Of a stretch of DNA of 22,479 bases, positions 1-8,486 are shown in pieces. The notes under the pieces were generated by a model. The model saw nothing but the letters and a program-made list of their open reading frames with translations. It had not been told where the DNA came from and did no database searches. The stretch covers positions 76,103 through 98,581 of the forward strand of contig BFEA01000448.1 in NCBI GenBank assembly GCA_003427395.1, given 5' to 3'. Every line of letters starts with the position of its first letter. Within the stretch, counting starts at the first letter, position 1. This stretch comes from Chara braunii. Its lineage: Eukaryota; Streptophyta; Charophyceae; Charales; Characeae. A program made the position numbers and the translations under genes.

Positions 1-69
<69 letters not shown>
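1..69. repeat. (CT)n microsatellite
   Basis: Uninterrupted CT dinucleotides from the first base of the window, so the true left end is not visible. It is the reverse complement of the (GA)n tract at 1186-1237, and the two tracts form the outer ends of the large inverted repeat centred on the U6 copies. Confidence 0.98.
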
Positions 70-73
<4 letters not shown>

Positions 74-205
74 GTTCACACACACACGCACACACTTGTC
101 GTCGTCCTCCTCTTCCTACACACACACAATTGCCGTCCTCCTTCTCTTCCTACACACACACACGCTTGCCGTCCTCCTCCTCTTCCTACACACACACACA
201 CACCT
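70..205. repeat. ~32-bp CA-containing minisatellite
   Basis: About three units of roughly 32 bp. Each has a pyrimidine block (TTGCCGTCCTCCTCTTCCT) followed by a short (CA)n run, with CA runs at about 76-96, 118-127, 151-163 and 188-203. This is a compound microsatellite/minisatellite. Serine/leucine-rich reading frames across it are by-products of the composition. Confidence 0.85.
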
Positions 206-660
206 CATCATCGTCGTCGTCGTCCTCCTCCTCGTCAACCCACAGACCTTTTCTTTCTCCCTGTCCTCGTCCTCATCGTTGTCTACTGCTCCATCCTTTG
301 TTGTCGTCGCCGTTCTCCCCCTCCTCCTCCTCCTTGATCGTATCAACTCCGTCCTAATTTCCCGCCATCGTTGTCCTCCTCCTCCTCCTCGTCAACTGCG
401 CCCTATTTTCCCATTGTCGGTGTCCTTGCCTCATGAACTCTTCCCTCCTGTCTCTCTCCCTCTCCTCCTCTTCCTCGTTGTTCTCCTTGTCGTCAACTCC
501 GGCCTCCTCGTCGTCCTCCTCCTCCTCCTCCTTTTTGCTCTCTCCCTCTCCTCCTCTTCATCGTCGTCCTCCTTGTCGTCAGCTCCGGCCTCCTCGTCCT
601 CCTCCTCCTCTCCTTGTCTTCCTCCTCCTCGTCTTCTCCCCATCCTCCTCCTCTTTTTTT
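206..660. repeat. Pyrimidine-rich TCC/TCG minisatellite (left arm)
   Basis: Dense TCC, TCG and CTC triplets with a recurring core GTCGTCAACTCC or GTCGTCAGCTCC, seen at about 489-500 and 575-586 (86 bp apart), with weaker versions near 230 and 387. The reverse complement of this core (GGAGTTGACGAC) recurs on the plus strand in the purine-rich tract at 925-1060. This tract is therefore the mirror arm of that one. No gene is supported. Confidence 0.8.
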
Positions 661-679
661 ATTTATTTATTTTTTATTT

Positions 680-733
680 GGTCCATTTCTCGATTAATGT
701 GTGTCATCTTGGCACAAAGGCCATGCTAATCTT
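680..733 (-). pseudogene. U6 snRNA 3'-half retrocopy, minus strand
   Basis: Read on the minus strand, this carries the U6 core AAGATTAGCATGGCC, then GATGACAC, then AATCGAGAAATGGACC. These correspond to the ACAGAGA-proximal, internal stem-loop and 3' parts of U6. The 5' stem and the AAAATTGG region are absent; the copy begins at AAGATT and abuts the plus-strand copy head to head. Its 3' end runs into an A-rich tail (minus strand of 661-679), as expected of retrotransposed RNA rather than a Pol III gene, which would end in a T run. Almost certainly a pseudogene. Confidence 0.85.
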
Positions 734-818
734 TCCCTTGGGACATTCGTTAAAATTGGAAGGAGAAGATTAGCATGGCCCCTGCATACAGATGACACAT
801 AAATCGAGAAATTGTCCC
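734..818 (+). pseudogene. U6 snRNA near full-length retrocopy, plus strand
   Basis: Starts with a 5' stem-loop like plant U6 (TCCCTTGGGACATTCG), then TAAAATTGGAA, GAGAAGATTAGCATGGCCCC, GATGACACATAAATCGAGAAAT and TGTCCC. About seven bases normally found between AAAATTGGAA and GAGAAGATT (ending in the ACA of the ACAGAGA box) are missing, and the bases after CCCCTGC differ from U6. The 3' end runs into A8CAAAACA7 rather than a T-run terminator. No upstream TATA/USE-type promoter is possible, because the mirror U6 copy lies directly upstream. The call as U6 is secure from the conserved core; non-function is inferred from the damaged box, missing promoter and A tail. Confidence 0.9.
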
Positions 819-1154
819 AAAAAAAAACAAAACAAAAAAAAGAGCAGGAAGAGGAAGGGGAGGAGGAGAGGGAGAAAGAAAAGTAGGTTGGGATCTATTA
901 CGAAGAGGAGGATGAGAAAGGAGGATGGAGTTGATGACGAGGAGTAAAAGGAGGAGGAGAGGGAGAAAGAAAAGATGGGTGGAGTTCATGACGAGGAGTA
1001 AAAGGAGGAGGAGAGGGAGAAAAAATAGATGGGCGGAGATTATGAGGAGGAGGAGGAGGGGGAGGAGGAGTTGGAGAAAGAAAAGGATGACAGTGAGTCT
1101 TCCGATGAAAAAGAAAAAGAAAAATCGATTTCAAGAAGACGAGGGAGAACTGGA
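819..1154. repeat. A-rich tail plus purine-rich GGA minisatellite (right arm)
   Basis: An A-rich tail (819-842) follows the U6 copy. It leads into GGA/GAA-rich repeats with a ~56-bp unit that starts GGAGTTGATGACGAGGAG at about 925, with further copies near 981 (GGAGTTCATGACGAGGAG) and 1036. The same core is found, inverted, in the left arm. Long K/E/R-rich reading frames here are compositional. Confidence 0.82.
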
Positions 1155-1170
1155 CGCGCACGCGCGCGCG

Positions 1171-1240
<70 letters not shown>

Positions 1241-1249
1241 GGGGGGGGG
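1155..1249. repeat. (CG)n-(GA)n-G11 compound microsatellite
   Basis: Alternating CG (about 1155-1186, a potential Z-DNA former) passes directly into (GA)n (1186-1237) and then a run of 11 G (1239-1249). The purine tract could form H-DNA. It mirrors the (CT)n at 1-69. Confidence 0.95.
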
Positions 1250-1298
1250 TAGATGACAAGGGAGAGATACTCAATGTCCCAAAGAGAAAGAGAATGAT

Positions 1299-1388
1299 CT
1301 ACCTTCTTCCCCCGAACACAGCGTACGGTCATTATATTTGTATTTGGGTCTAGAATGACTGTACGTTGTATTCGGGGGAAGAAGGTAG
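1299..1388. repeat. Perfect-type hairpin with 35-bp arms
   Basis: The left arm at 1299-1333 (starting CTACCTTCTTCCCCCGAA) and the right arm at 1354-1388 are reverse complements over 35 positions with three differences, all transitions. The loop is 20 nt. Transcribed from either strand it would give a long stem with only wobble or C-A mismatches. Candidates are a small foldback/MITE remnant or a hairpin-RNA (miRNA/siRNA-type) precursor. No target-site duplication was identified. Confidence 0.8.
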
Positions 1389-2272
1389 CGTCGAACAGAT
1401 TTGGGTCTAAGGGGCCCTTCTTGCTTCGGCCTGGTCCCACTGGGTACGCAAAAGGTCCTAAGTAGGCTGTGACCAAGTCCCAACCAAGAAGACTCCACAT
1501 AGACCTACTTTCCGTCTCTACCAAACTGGGAAACGAATTTCAACTTCAGAGAGAACCTACAGTCTACATCCGTTCAGAGACTAAAAGACAATGCACTGTA
1601 GAAAGATAGGGCGTCCAAAGCAAGATACCTCATGTCTTCATCCATCAGGTGAGAAAACAGTTTGCATACTCGTACTCGCAATCAAGACCACGAAGGAGTA
1701 GGAAAAGAAACCCAGAGTACCATGCACACACATACATGGGCCTGCCGTAGGTGCACGACACTTACCTGAGTGGCCTGAGCTTCGAGATGAATATAACTCA
1801 CCGTCCTCTCATGTGGTCCTCCTGACCCCTTTAATGCAACCCCTACACTGGTGTCCTATCTACTACGAGGGTCTAACTCCAACACAAAAGTGCAACGCTG
1901 GATCCAATGCCGATGATAAAGAACAAAGTAGCAACTTGCAGTCCGTAGATGTGCAGAATGGCAGCTCTCCCTAAAGCTCGCCTACTTGAAGGACGCCCTA
2001 AAGTCGCCAAGTATCTCCCTTGAATCAGATTCCTGGTGTGAGTGCCTCTCGTTGTCCCCTCTCTCAAATTGTCGCATGAAGTCTCCACAAAATGTCTCGC
2101 CACCCCAAACTTACTCTCAAGCAACCTGGCGGGTCAAATGCCGACCCACCACGACATTGCCAGATGGGGGCAGCTTCCCTACATTACGCTGCCCCACTTC
2201 CTTCACGAACTAGCCCTAACCTTAAGTGGTGCCCTCAGCAGCAAAGTCAACTCTCGCCAGCAAATAGAATCC
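1389..2272. other. No recognisable gene; decayed interior of the LTR A element at right
   Basis: No ORF longer than about 83 codons, and none resembles a known family. The part nearest 2272 lies on the internal side of the primer-binding site, so it should be the 5' leader or gag region of the LTR A element. I see no zinc knuckle or capsid motif. The phrase TTTGGGTCTA occurs in the hairpin loop near 1343 and again near 1401. Confidence 0.5.
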
Positions 2273-2284
2273 GCTCTGATACCA
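2273..2284 (-). promoter_or_regulatory. LTR-retrotransposon primer-binding site (initiator Met-tRNA type)
   Basis: The minus strand reads TGGTATCAGAGC, the standard plant PBS complementary to the 3' end of initiator Met tRNA. It lies one base downstream (minus strand) of the LTR terminus ...ATAACA. This fixes the orientation: LTR A is a 5' LTR and its element extended leftwards. Confidence 0.9.
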
Positions 2285-2285
2285 A

Positions 2286-3588
2286 TGTTATGAGCGTGGC
2301 CAATTTCGAAGTACACATTCAAGAGAAAGTACAATGTCGTTCAATTGCAGAAAGGAAGGAATGAACTTGAGAGGAGAGAGGGAAAGAAGAAGAAGAAGAA
2401 GATGAAAGAAAGAAGAAGATAATTCCCTTTCTTCTTCGTCAACCACTCTCCTCCTCCTTATCTCCTCCCCTCTTATTCAAACAAGAAATAACAATAATAA
2501 TGTTGAATGGCCGAACCAGAATCAATGTCTGATCCCCCTTCTACTGCAGGTATCACATGAGGTCCACCGTAGTCATGGCCACCATTCTTCCTCCTTCCTC
2601 CAAGGTCGAGGCTATGGGGGACTACCAGGGCATTGCCCTGCTGTGCCAAGGACAACACAGAGCAGCTATGGCTGCTCTAGCTCAGGCCCGCCATGCCAGA
2701 CTCTGCCTCAAAGCTTCTTGGTCTAGCTCTACCTCAACTGGGGCCTTCCAGATGCAGCACCCACCAAGGTGATGAAGATGGCATCCACCATAGCCAGGTA
2801 AGTACCTCTGGCGCTCTTCCTCTTCCTAGTCCTTGTCTTCCCCGCCTCCAGCCCGTGCTCCTCCACCATAGCCACGGTGGAGAGGTGGGCACTTTGCCCT
2901 CCCCAGCAGCGCTGCTCCAAGCAGCGTTACTCCAGCCCGCACTCCAAGTCGTGTGTCGCCAAACTTGCACACCGAAGAATGAGAAGCACTTCGCTCCTCC
3001 TGGAGATATAGCAGCCTGCTTGCCTCTTGGGCAGTGACTTCCTAGGCCGCACTGCCTCCAAGCAAACCGGTACCTCCTCCCTTTCGGAGGGAAACAGCAT
3101 TGCAGACTCTGATATTGCCCTTACAGGCCCTAGACTCAGACTGGTTGGACTGGTACCTGCCTAGACGTAGCCTACAGCTACTGGGCCTCTAAAAATGCCA
3201 ACTTGGTCTTATTCTGCTCGGCCTCAGGTACCCGGCACGTCTACCGCTTCTTGGTGTGGTGCTGACCTACCCGCTACTTGAGTGTTTTTCCTCTGCTCCA
3301 AGTGTCGCGGTCCTCTTTCCCCGCCACTTGAGTGTTTTCCCCACTGCAACCCTCAATGTCACGGCCACAGGTACTGCCCCCTTGGGCCTTCCGCAGGGTC
3401 AAGTACCCTTGGGGGTCATACACACTCAAACTGACAAGCACTCAGACAGGCACGCAGACTAGTAAGCACGCACACGCTCAGACTTAGAAAATTCAGCAAC
3501 AAGCGGGAAACTCAGCAAAGCATGCATTCCATTTGCAAATCTCAGAAATGAGTTGTGTGTCTCAATCCGTGTTTGGCAGGTCCTTACA
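2286..3588 (-). mobile_element. LTR A: 5' LTR of a minus-strand LTR retrotransposon
   Basis: A 1303-bp segment that on the minus strand starts TGTAAGGACC and ends ATAACA, i.e. TG...CA ends, followed by the PBS. It aligns through most of its length with LTR B. Shared stretches include the ends, a GAA-rich tract, GAACCAGAATCAAT, GGGGCCTTCCAGATGCA, CACCATAGCCAGGTA, ACCTCCTCCCTTT and CTACTTGAGTGTTTT. The two differ by many substitutions and indels, so they are LTRs of two related elements, or very old. No intact element belongs to LTR A in this window. Confidence 0.85.
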
Positions 3589-3592
3589 CTGT

Positions 3593-3629
3593 GACAAACT
3601 GTTTCATTGGAGTTTCACTGACTCATCAG
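3593..3629 (-). ncRNA. Hammerhead ribozyme motif, copy 1 (degenerate)
   Basis: The minus strand reads CTGATGA, then a degenerate helix II (GTCAG and CCAAT around the loop TGAAACT), then GAAAC, a short loop AGTTT, and GTC. CUGAUGA, GAAA and the GUC cleavage triplet are the three hammerhead core elements. A helix III of only two base pairs (AC with GU) is the type described for Penelope-like elements. Predicted cleavage lies between plus positions 3593 and 3592. Helix II is damaged by changes relative to copy 2. It sits four bases from the outer end of LTR A. Likely a fragment of a Penelope-like or retrozyme-like element; activity is doubtful. Confidence 0.7.
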
Positions 3630-3761
3630 CAGTCTGAACCCATATATATTGTCATATAACTATGAACTAAAAGAGCGCACTTTGCGAAACAAAAGGCAAA
3701 AAAAAAAAAAAAAAACAAGACAAACATGAAGGGCACACTGAAACCATCCATTTTTCTCATT
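3630..3761. other. Spacer between LTR A and LTR B
   Basis: Contains CATATATAT next to the hammerhead, as in copy 2, and a run of 18 A at about 3699-3716. There is no ORF. It may be residual sequence of the hammerhead-bearing element with its A tail. Confidence 0.4.
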
Positions 3762-3871
3762 TGTTACGATCCTGGTCATTCCCAGAGTGCAAATTCACAA
3801 TGAAAGACAATGCCACCCGATTGCGAAAGAACTGAAAGCACTTGCAAAGAGATAAAGACCGAAGAAGAGAG

Positions 3872-3911
3872 AAAGAAGAAGAAGAAGAAGAAGAAGAAGA
3901 AGAAGAAGAAG
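3872..3911. repeat. (GAA)n microsatellite in LTR B
   Basis: About 13 AAG triplets. The homologous place in LTR A (about 2386-2420) has a shorter, interrupted GAA tract, so the expansion happened after the two LTRs separated. Confidence 0.95.
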
Positions 3912-4805
3912 ATGTGCACCAGCAAGACCAATGACAAATCCCCCTTCTCTCTCCACCTTCCTCCTCCGCCTCCACTTCGCCAATCTTATTGTTCTTCCAA
4001 TAATAATAATAACAATGAGTGGATGAACCAGAATCAATATCTGAAGTTCCCTCTTACTGCGGACATAACCATAGGTCCACCATAGTTGTGGCTTCCCCCC
4101 TTCTTCCACCTCTCACAAGCCTAGGCAATGGCGGACAACCGAGGGCTCTGCCCTCCTATGCAAAGGACAACACAAAGCAGCTATGTCGCTGCACTCCTGT
4201 CCAAATAACAACCCAAAGCAGCTATGCCGCTGCAGACTAAGCCGCCATGCCTCACTTTGCCGTTAGCTTCCTTGGTGCGGCAATACCCCAATTGGGGCCT
4301 TCCAGATGCAAAGCCCAACAAGGTGATGAAGATGGTGTCCACCATAGCCAGGTAGGTACCTCGCCACTCTCCTCCTTCGCCCCCTTCTTCCTCCTCCTCA
4401 AGCTGGGCTGCTCACCATAGCCAGGCTGAGCGCCCAGCTGCTCTTCACCTCTAGGCAGGGCTGTACAAGTCCAGCTCTTGGCTCAACAGCATGTCGCCAA
4501 TCCTTGCATACCGCAAAATGAGGAGGAGCTGCTTGCTCCTCCGAAAGATATAGCAGCCTGCTGGCCTCTTGGGCGGTGACTTCCTAGGCCGAGCGGCCTC
4601 CCAGCAACCGGTACCTCCTCCCTTTTGGAGGGAAACATCACTGCAGGCTCTGCTATCGTCCAGACAGGCCCTAGACTCGGGCTACTTTGACTGGTACCGA
4701 CTTACCTCTAACCTACCGCTACTGGGCCTCTAAAAATGCCAACTTTTTGTTTTCTTTTGCTCGTCCTCCAGTACCCGACACTTCTACCACTACTTGAGTG
4801 GTACC

Positions 4806-5125
4806 GGATGCACTCATTACTATTTATAGCAAACCGATGAACCTGGCCATTGTATGAAGGAAGATGCAATCGTTTCGTTTTTCGTTTCGTGTCCCGCCCG
4901 ACGACGCCCTTGCTCTGATTGTCTACTCTGGACCGTGGAGGTAACAAAGATCAAGGGGCTCGCCGCACCACTGTCGAAACGAAAAACGTGAAAATGCATG
5001 TTCCCACAGAAAGTGGCAAGATGCATCCGTTCCTATGAATAGCAACAGATGCATCTGGCCACGTTTTGGTTAAGATGCACTTGTGCGTTTTTCGTTTCGA
5101 CGGTGGTGTGGCGAGGGCCCAAGCC
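4806..5125. mobile_element. Foldback insertion inside LTR B
   Basis: Absent from the corresponding place in LTR A. It is built of three related ~80-bp modules: plus at about 4818-4896, minus at about 4958-5040, plus at about 5030-5118. Each module includes a TTTTTCGTTTCG motif or its reverse complement, and GATGCA. Modules two and three form a near-continuous palindrome about 160 bp long, centred between GTGGCAAGATGCATC and GATGCATCTGGCCAC. No coding capacity. Probably a foldback/MITE-like element; exact ends and target duplication were not resolved. Confidence 0.65.
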
Positions 5126-5431
5126 TTTACCGGAGGCCTACCTGCTACTTGAGTGTTTTCCCGCTGCTCTAAGTGTCGCGGGCCTACCCCCGCTACGGCC
5201 ACAGGTAAGTACAGGCCCTGCGGGGCCTTTCAACCAACAAGTACCCTTGCAGGTCACACACACTCTCAGCCGACAAGCACTCAGACAGACATGCAAACCA
5301 GCAGGCACGCACACACACACACAGACTTGGAAACCACAACAGAATGCAGGAATCTCAGCAAGGCATTCATTCCAGCAGCAAATCCTAGAAATCAGCAGTG
5401 TTCTCAGTCTGTGTTTTGGCGGGTCATTACA

Positions 5432-5446
5432 CTACCCCCCTCTCAA
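5432..5446 (-). promoter_or_regulatory. Polypurine tract of the chromovirus
   Basis: The minus strand reads TTGAGAGGGGGGTAG immediately before the LTR start TGTAATG. A purine run abutting the 3' LTR is where plus-strand DNA synthesis is primed in LTR retrotransposons. Confidence 0.85.
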
Positions 5447-5472
5447 GAGCGAGGTCCCTTCGAGCGAGTAAC

Positions 5473-6012
5473 TTATTCAGAGTCAGCACAAAATGCGCCG
5501 TAGGCATACATCAGAAAGAGAGATTTAATAAGACCTTGGGGAGTGAGTTTTGCAGAAAACTTAGCAGTTTGTCCATCAACGATCTGTCGTTCATAAGCGT
5601 TAATAACACGGGGAACATTCTTTAGCAACTCTTTTCGGTCGATCCAAAAAAACTCGTTTAACGGGTGATAGAGGAAGTGAACCTTGTACTGTCTGTTACT
5701 CCCTCTTCCTTCATGGGAAACAATTTTGTCTATTTCATGGTCAGCGTCGATAGGACGAGGTATCATAGGATCTCGGAAGGGAAACGTCTCATCATTGATG
5801 TGTGGAAACAGTTTGGACGCGTGAACGATCCGATATGTGCGCAGATGAGGAGGCACGCCAATCACATACGAAGGACCAAAATCATCCCCAACCACCTTTA
5901 GAACCTGCCATGGGCCATAGTAGAGTGGAAGAAGCTTTCGTGATACGCCCTCTTCGTAAGAAAACTCGGACATTTTGACCCAAGTTTTCTTGTTTGCGCG
6001 ACTTGTTAGCAT
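5473..6012 (-). pseudogene. Chromovirus integrase C-terminus (GPY/F module) and chromodomain
   Basis: An open 179-codon segment. Residues about 31-70 contain GPWQVLKVVGD through VHASKLFPHI, typical of the GPY/F module of Ty3/gypsy integrases. Residues about 92-141 (plus coordinates 5590-5739) form a chromodomain-like block: HEIDKIVSHEGRG, QYKVHFLYHP, then FFWIDRKELLKN. In chromoviruses this domain is thought to steer integration towards particular chromatin. The segment continues in frame to a stop 41 bp before LTR B. It belongs to the pol polyprotein and is separated from the rest of integrase by a frameshift near 5990-6010, so it is not a stand-alone gene. Confidence 0.88.
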
Positions 6013-6905
6013 GTTTTATCATGGCATGCGGACGCTTGTTCATCGCTGCAATAGCAGCTTTGAGCAAGCGTGCATACTTGGCATTGTAGCCAGGCATGTC
6101 GGGTGTCAGACTAGGGGACCGTTCGGGGAACAGATAGGAGAGAGGATTGCGCAACTGCCAACCACATTGCAGCTGATTCGGTGTCACGCCAGTTGCAGAG
6201 TGAATGGAGTTGTTGTACAACCCCTCACTTTGTGTAACTCCTTGTCCCACGTGTTCTGATCTGGAACAATTAACGCGCGAAGTAGTTGAATGACAGTCTG
6301 TTTGATTTCCTCGGCCAATCCATTGGCTTCGGGGTGTCAACTAGAAGTCTTGTTGAGTTTAATGTCGTAGATTTGAGAAGTGAAGTCCTTCCAATCAGCA
6401 CTAATGAACCTGATGTCCCGATCGCTCACAAGAGTTTTCGGGGGTCCATACTGCAGACTATTGCTGGTGAAATTCTTTGATCACAAGCTCAGTTGGTGCA
6501 TGAGGAGGTAGAGGAATCAAATTTAGAAATTTGGAAAAACGATCCACGATGACCATGACTTCTGAATGTCCTCCCTCGCTTACCTTCCACATCGTGAAAT
6601 CAATAGTGACCGACTCGTCGGGTCCATCAGGAATGGGGAGGGGTTTCAGCAGACCATAAGGCTTATGCCTATGGACCTTGGTTCTTTGACGGACTTGACA
6701 TTCAACAATAAATTTCTGAGCAGATCCCTTCATTCCCAGCCAATCAAACTGCTGCAAAAGACTTCCATAAGTCTTCTCAAAGCCGAAGTGTCCACTTCGA
6801 CCATGTGCCAAATCCAAGAAATGGGTCCAAAGAGGCGCATGGTTGGGTACACACAAACGATCAAACTTCCCATACCAGCAGAATACAAGACCCTCCACTC
6901 ATGAA
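5990..6905 (-). pseudogene. Chromovirus integrase core, frameshifted
   Basis: The zinc-binding region is recognisable (LDLAHGRSGHFGFEKTY, then IVECQVRQRTK). The last cysteine of the HHCC set is Arg, so that site is damaged. The catalytic core follows, with ESVTIDFTM (first Asp) and VMVIVDRFSKF (second Asp region) at about 6540-6610. The C-terminal half around the catalytic Glu is spread over two frames: one frame at about 6260-6330 has NGLAEEIKQTV, and another at 6010-6230 has NNSIHSATGVTPNQLQ. At least two frameshifts and one stop interrupt the domain. Family assignment is strong; activity is ruled out by the breaks. Confidence 0.88.
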
Positions 6906-8400
6906 AATCAGGCTGACTGCTAGGGTCAGCCTTGAGCTGCTCAAGGATGAGACAAAGGTCCGGAGCCTTGGCAGTGTGTTCGACCAGATCCTCCTTCAGT
7001 TTCCTTCGGAGGTCATACGAGCTCACAAGGCAAGTCAAAAACTCAGGATGACGCGACAAAGCATCAGCAACACGATTATAACAACCTTTCTTATGCTTTA
7101 GTTCAAAATTGTAAACATCAATGTCATGCAGCCAGCGGGTCAGTGCCGGAGAGAGGTCAATTTGCGTTTTAATCCACTGCACGGTCTAATGATATGAGTA
7201 GACCTTGAAGTGACGGCCCAAGAGGTAGTGCTTCCAATGTGTGAGCGCTTCTTGCAAGGCATAGAGCTCACACATGTATGTGGAGGTAGCTACCTTGTGG
7301 CTGGGCATGCGTTTGCTGTAGTATTCGAGCGGACACAGGCCATCGCCATCATCTTGTTGCAGCACTGCACCAATCCCATACTGGCTCGCGTCTCTAGTGA
7401 CCACAAACATGATGTTGGGATCCGCAATGCGGAGCACAGGATGACTTACCAAAGCCTCTTTCAAGGTTTGGAACGCAGTCTTGCATTTCTCACACCACGC
7501 ATAGGGAACATTTTTGCTTGTTAGTCTCGAGAGTGGGTGAGCAATGACAAAAAAATTGGGCAGAAACTTCCGGTAATAGGAGGCCAAACCAAGAAAAGAA
7601 CGCAGTTCGCATACGTTCGCCGGTTGAGGCCACTTTCGTATGACCTCAACCTTGGTTGCCTCCGGCTCAAGGCCGTTTGCAAAGAATCGGTGCCCAAGAT
7701 AGATGACGCTGTCCTTTCCAAACTCAAATTTCTCTAAGTTGAGGTGCAGTTGTGCCTCCTTGAGGACTTGCAAAACCTCCTCAAGGTGTTTGACGTGCTC
7801 TTCCATGGACTTGCTGAAAATCAGGATGTCGTCGAGGTAAACAACAACCAACCTGTTGAGCTGATGGCGGAAAACCTTGTCCATGAGGCACTGAAATGTG
7901 GCTGGTGCATTCATAAAATGGAAGGGCATAACGATGAATTCATACAACCCATCGCGTGTTTTGAATGCAGTTTTGTGCTGGTCGCTCGGATCAACTTCAA
8001 TCTGGTGGTAGCCAGACTTGAGGTCGATCTTGGAAAAGACCTTGCACCCACCTGCAACATCTAGCAGATCATTTATGCGAGGGAGCATTCTTTCGGGTGA
8101 TACGGTTTAGACCACGATGGTCAATACACATCCGGAGTTTGCCTCCTTTCTTCGGCACAAACAGGACAGGTGCACCGAACTCAGACTCACTAGGCCTAAT
8201 CTATCCACGATTAATCAGATCGTCAATTTGTCTCCTCAACTCCTCCAACTCGCCCTGTTCCATACGGTAGACGCAACCCTTTGGAGGAACACTCCCTTCT
8301 ATTATCTCGATCTTGTGTTTGACCGGATGCTCGAGAACTCCACGATGTTCAGCCACAACTTCAGGAAATCAATCTAATAGACGACGAATGTTTGTTGGGA
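6906..8400 (-). pseudogene. Chromovirus reverse transcriptase and RNase H, interrupted
   Basis: The N-terminal RT part lies at 8089-8400 (LINRG, then [13 protein letters not shown] and [11 protein letters not shown]). It contains a TGA stop near 8370 and a TAG stop near 8200. A frameshift near 8090 leads into an open 300-codon frame (7186-8088) with FSKIDLKSGYHQI, the catalytic VVYLDDILIFSKS (YLDD at 7828-7839), YLGHRF and LRSFLGLASYYRKF. RNase H follows with TRDASQYGIGAVLQQ (7384-7395 encodes RDAS) and CELYALQEALTHW. A TAG stop at 7186-7188 splits RNase H; the same frame then resumes with PALTRWLHDID and ADALSRHPE to about 6980. Diagnostic for Ty3/gypsy; not expressible as one protein. Confidence 0.93.
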
Positions 8401-8486
8401 CTTCCGGTGGAGGATCATCGTCATCATGAGAGAGAAAATCAGATTGAGAATTTACAACGATTACAACTGAATTCGAAGTACTTGGA

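Larger units (their letters stand above)
3762..5431 (-). mobile_element. LTR B: 3' LTR of the chromovirus
   Basis: On the minus strand it begins TGTAATGACCCGCC directly after a polypurine tract and ends at 3762 with CGTAACA, giving TG...CA ends that match LTR A. It follows the integrase/chromodomain region, as a 3' LTR should. Length is 1670 bp, longer than LTR A because of an extra segment at about 4806-5125 and a longer middle part with a duplicated AAAGCAGCTATG motif. It contains a (GAA)n run at about 3872-3911. Confidence 0.85.

Noticed and set aside
96-773. 225-codon Ser/Leu/Val-rich ORF on plus, and Arg/Glu-rich ORFs on the other strand
   Set aside because: These lie wholly in pyrimidine-rich and CA repeats and run through the U6 copies. 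Composition is dictated by TCC/TCG/CTC triplets and no domain is visible.
734-818. Functional U6 snRNA gene
   Set aside because: The ACAGAGA region is deleted, an A tail replaces the T terminator, and another U6 fragment occupies the promoter position.
898-1524. 208-codon ORF on minus with Arg-Ala and Ser-Leu repeats
   Set aside because: It crosses (GA)n, (CG)n and the purine minisatellite. The repeats come from dinucleotide tracts.
2271-2284. Interpretation of the PBS as belonging to the chromovirus at 5432-9945
   Set aside because: The PBS is adjacent to LTR A and faces left, away from that element. The chromovirus would need its PBS near 10 kb, where none is seen.
2557-5503. Several 60-140-codon plus-strand ORFs in 2557-3462 and 4019-5503
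   Set aside because: They lie inside LTRs A and B on the strand opposite to the element, differ between the two LTRs, and have no recognisable domain.
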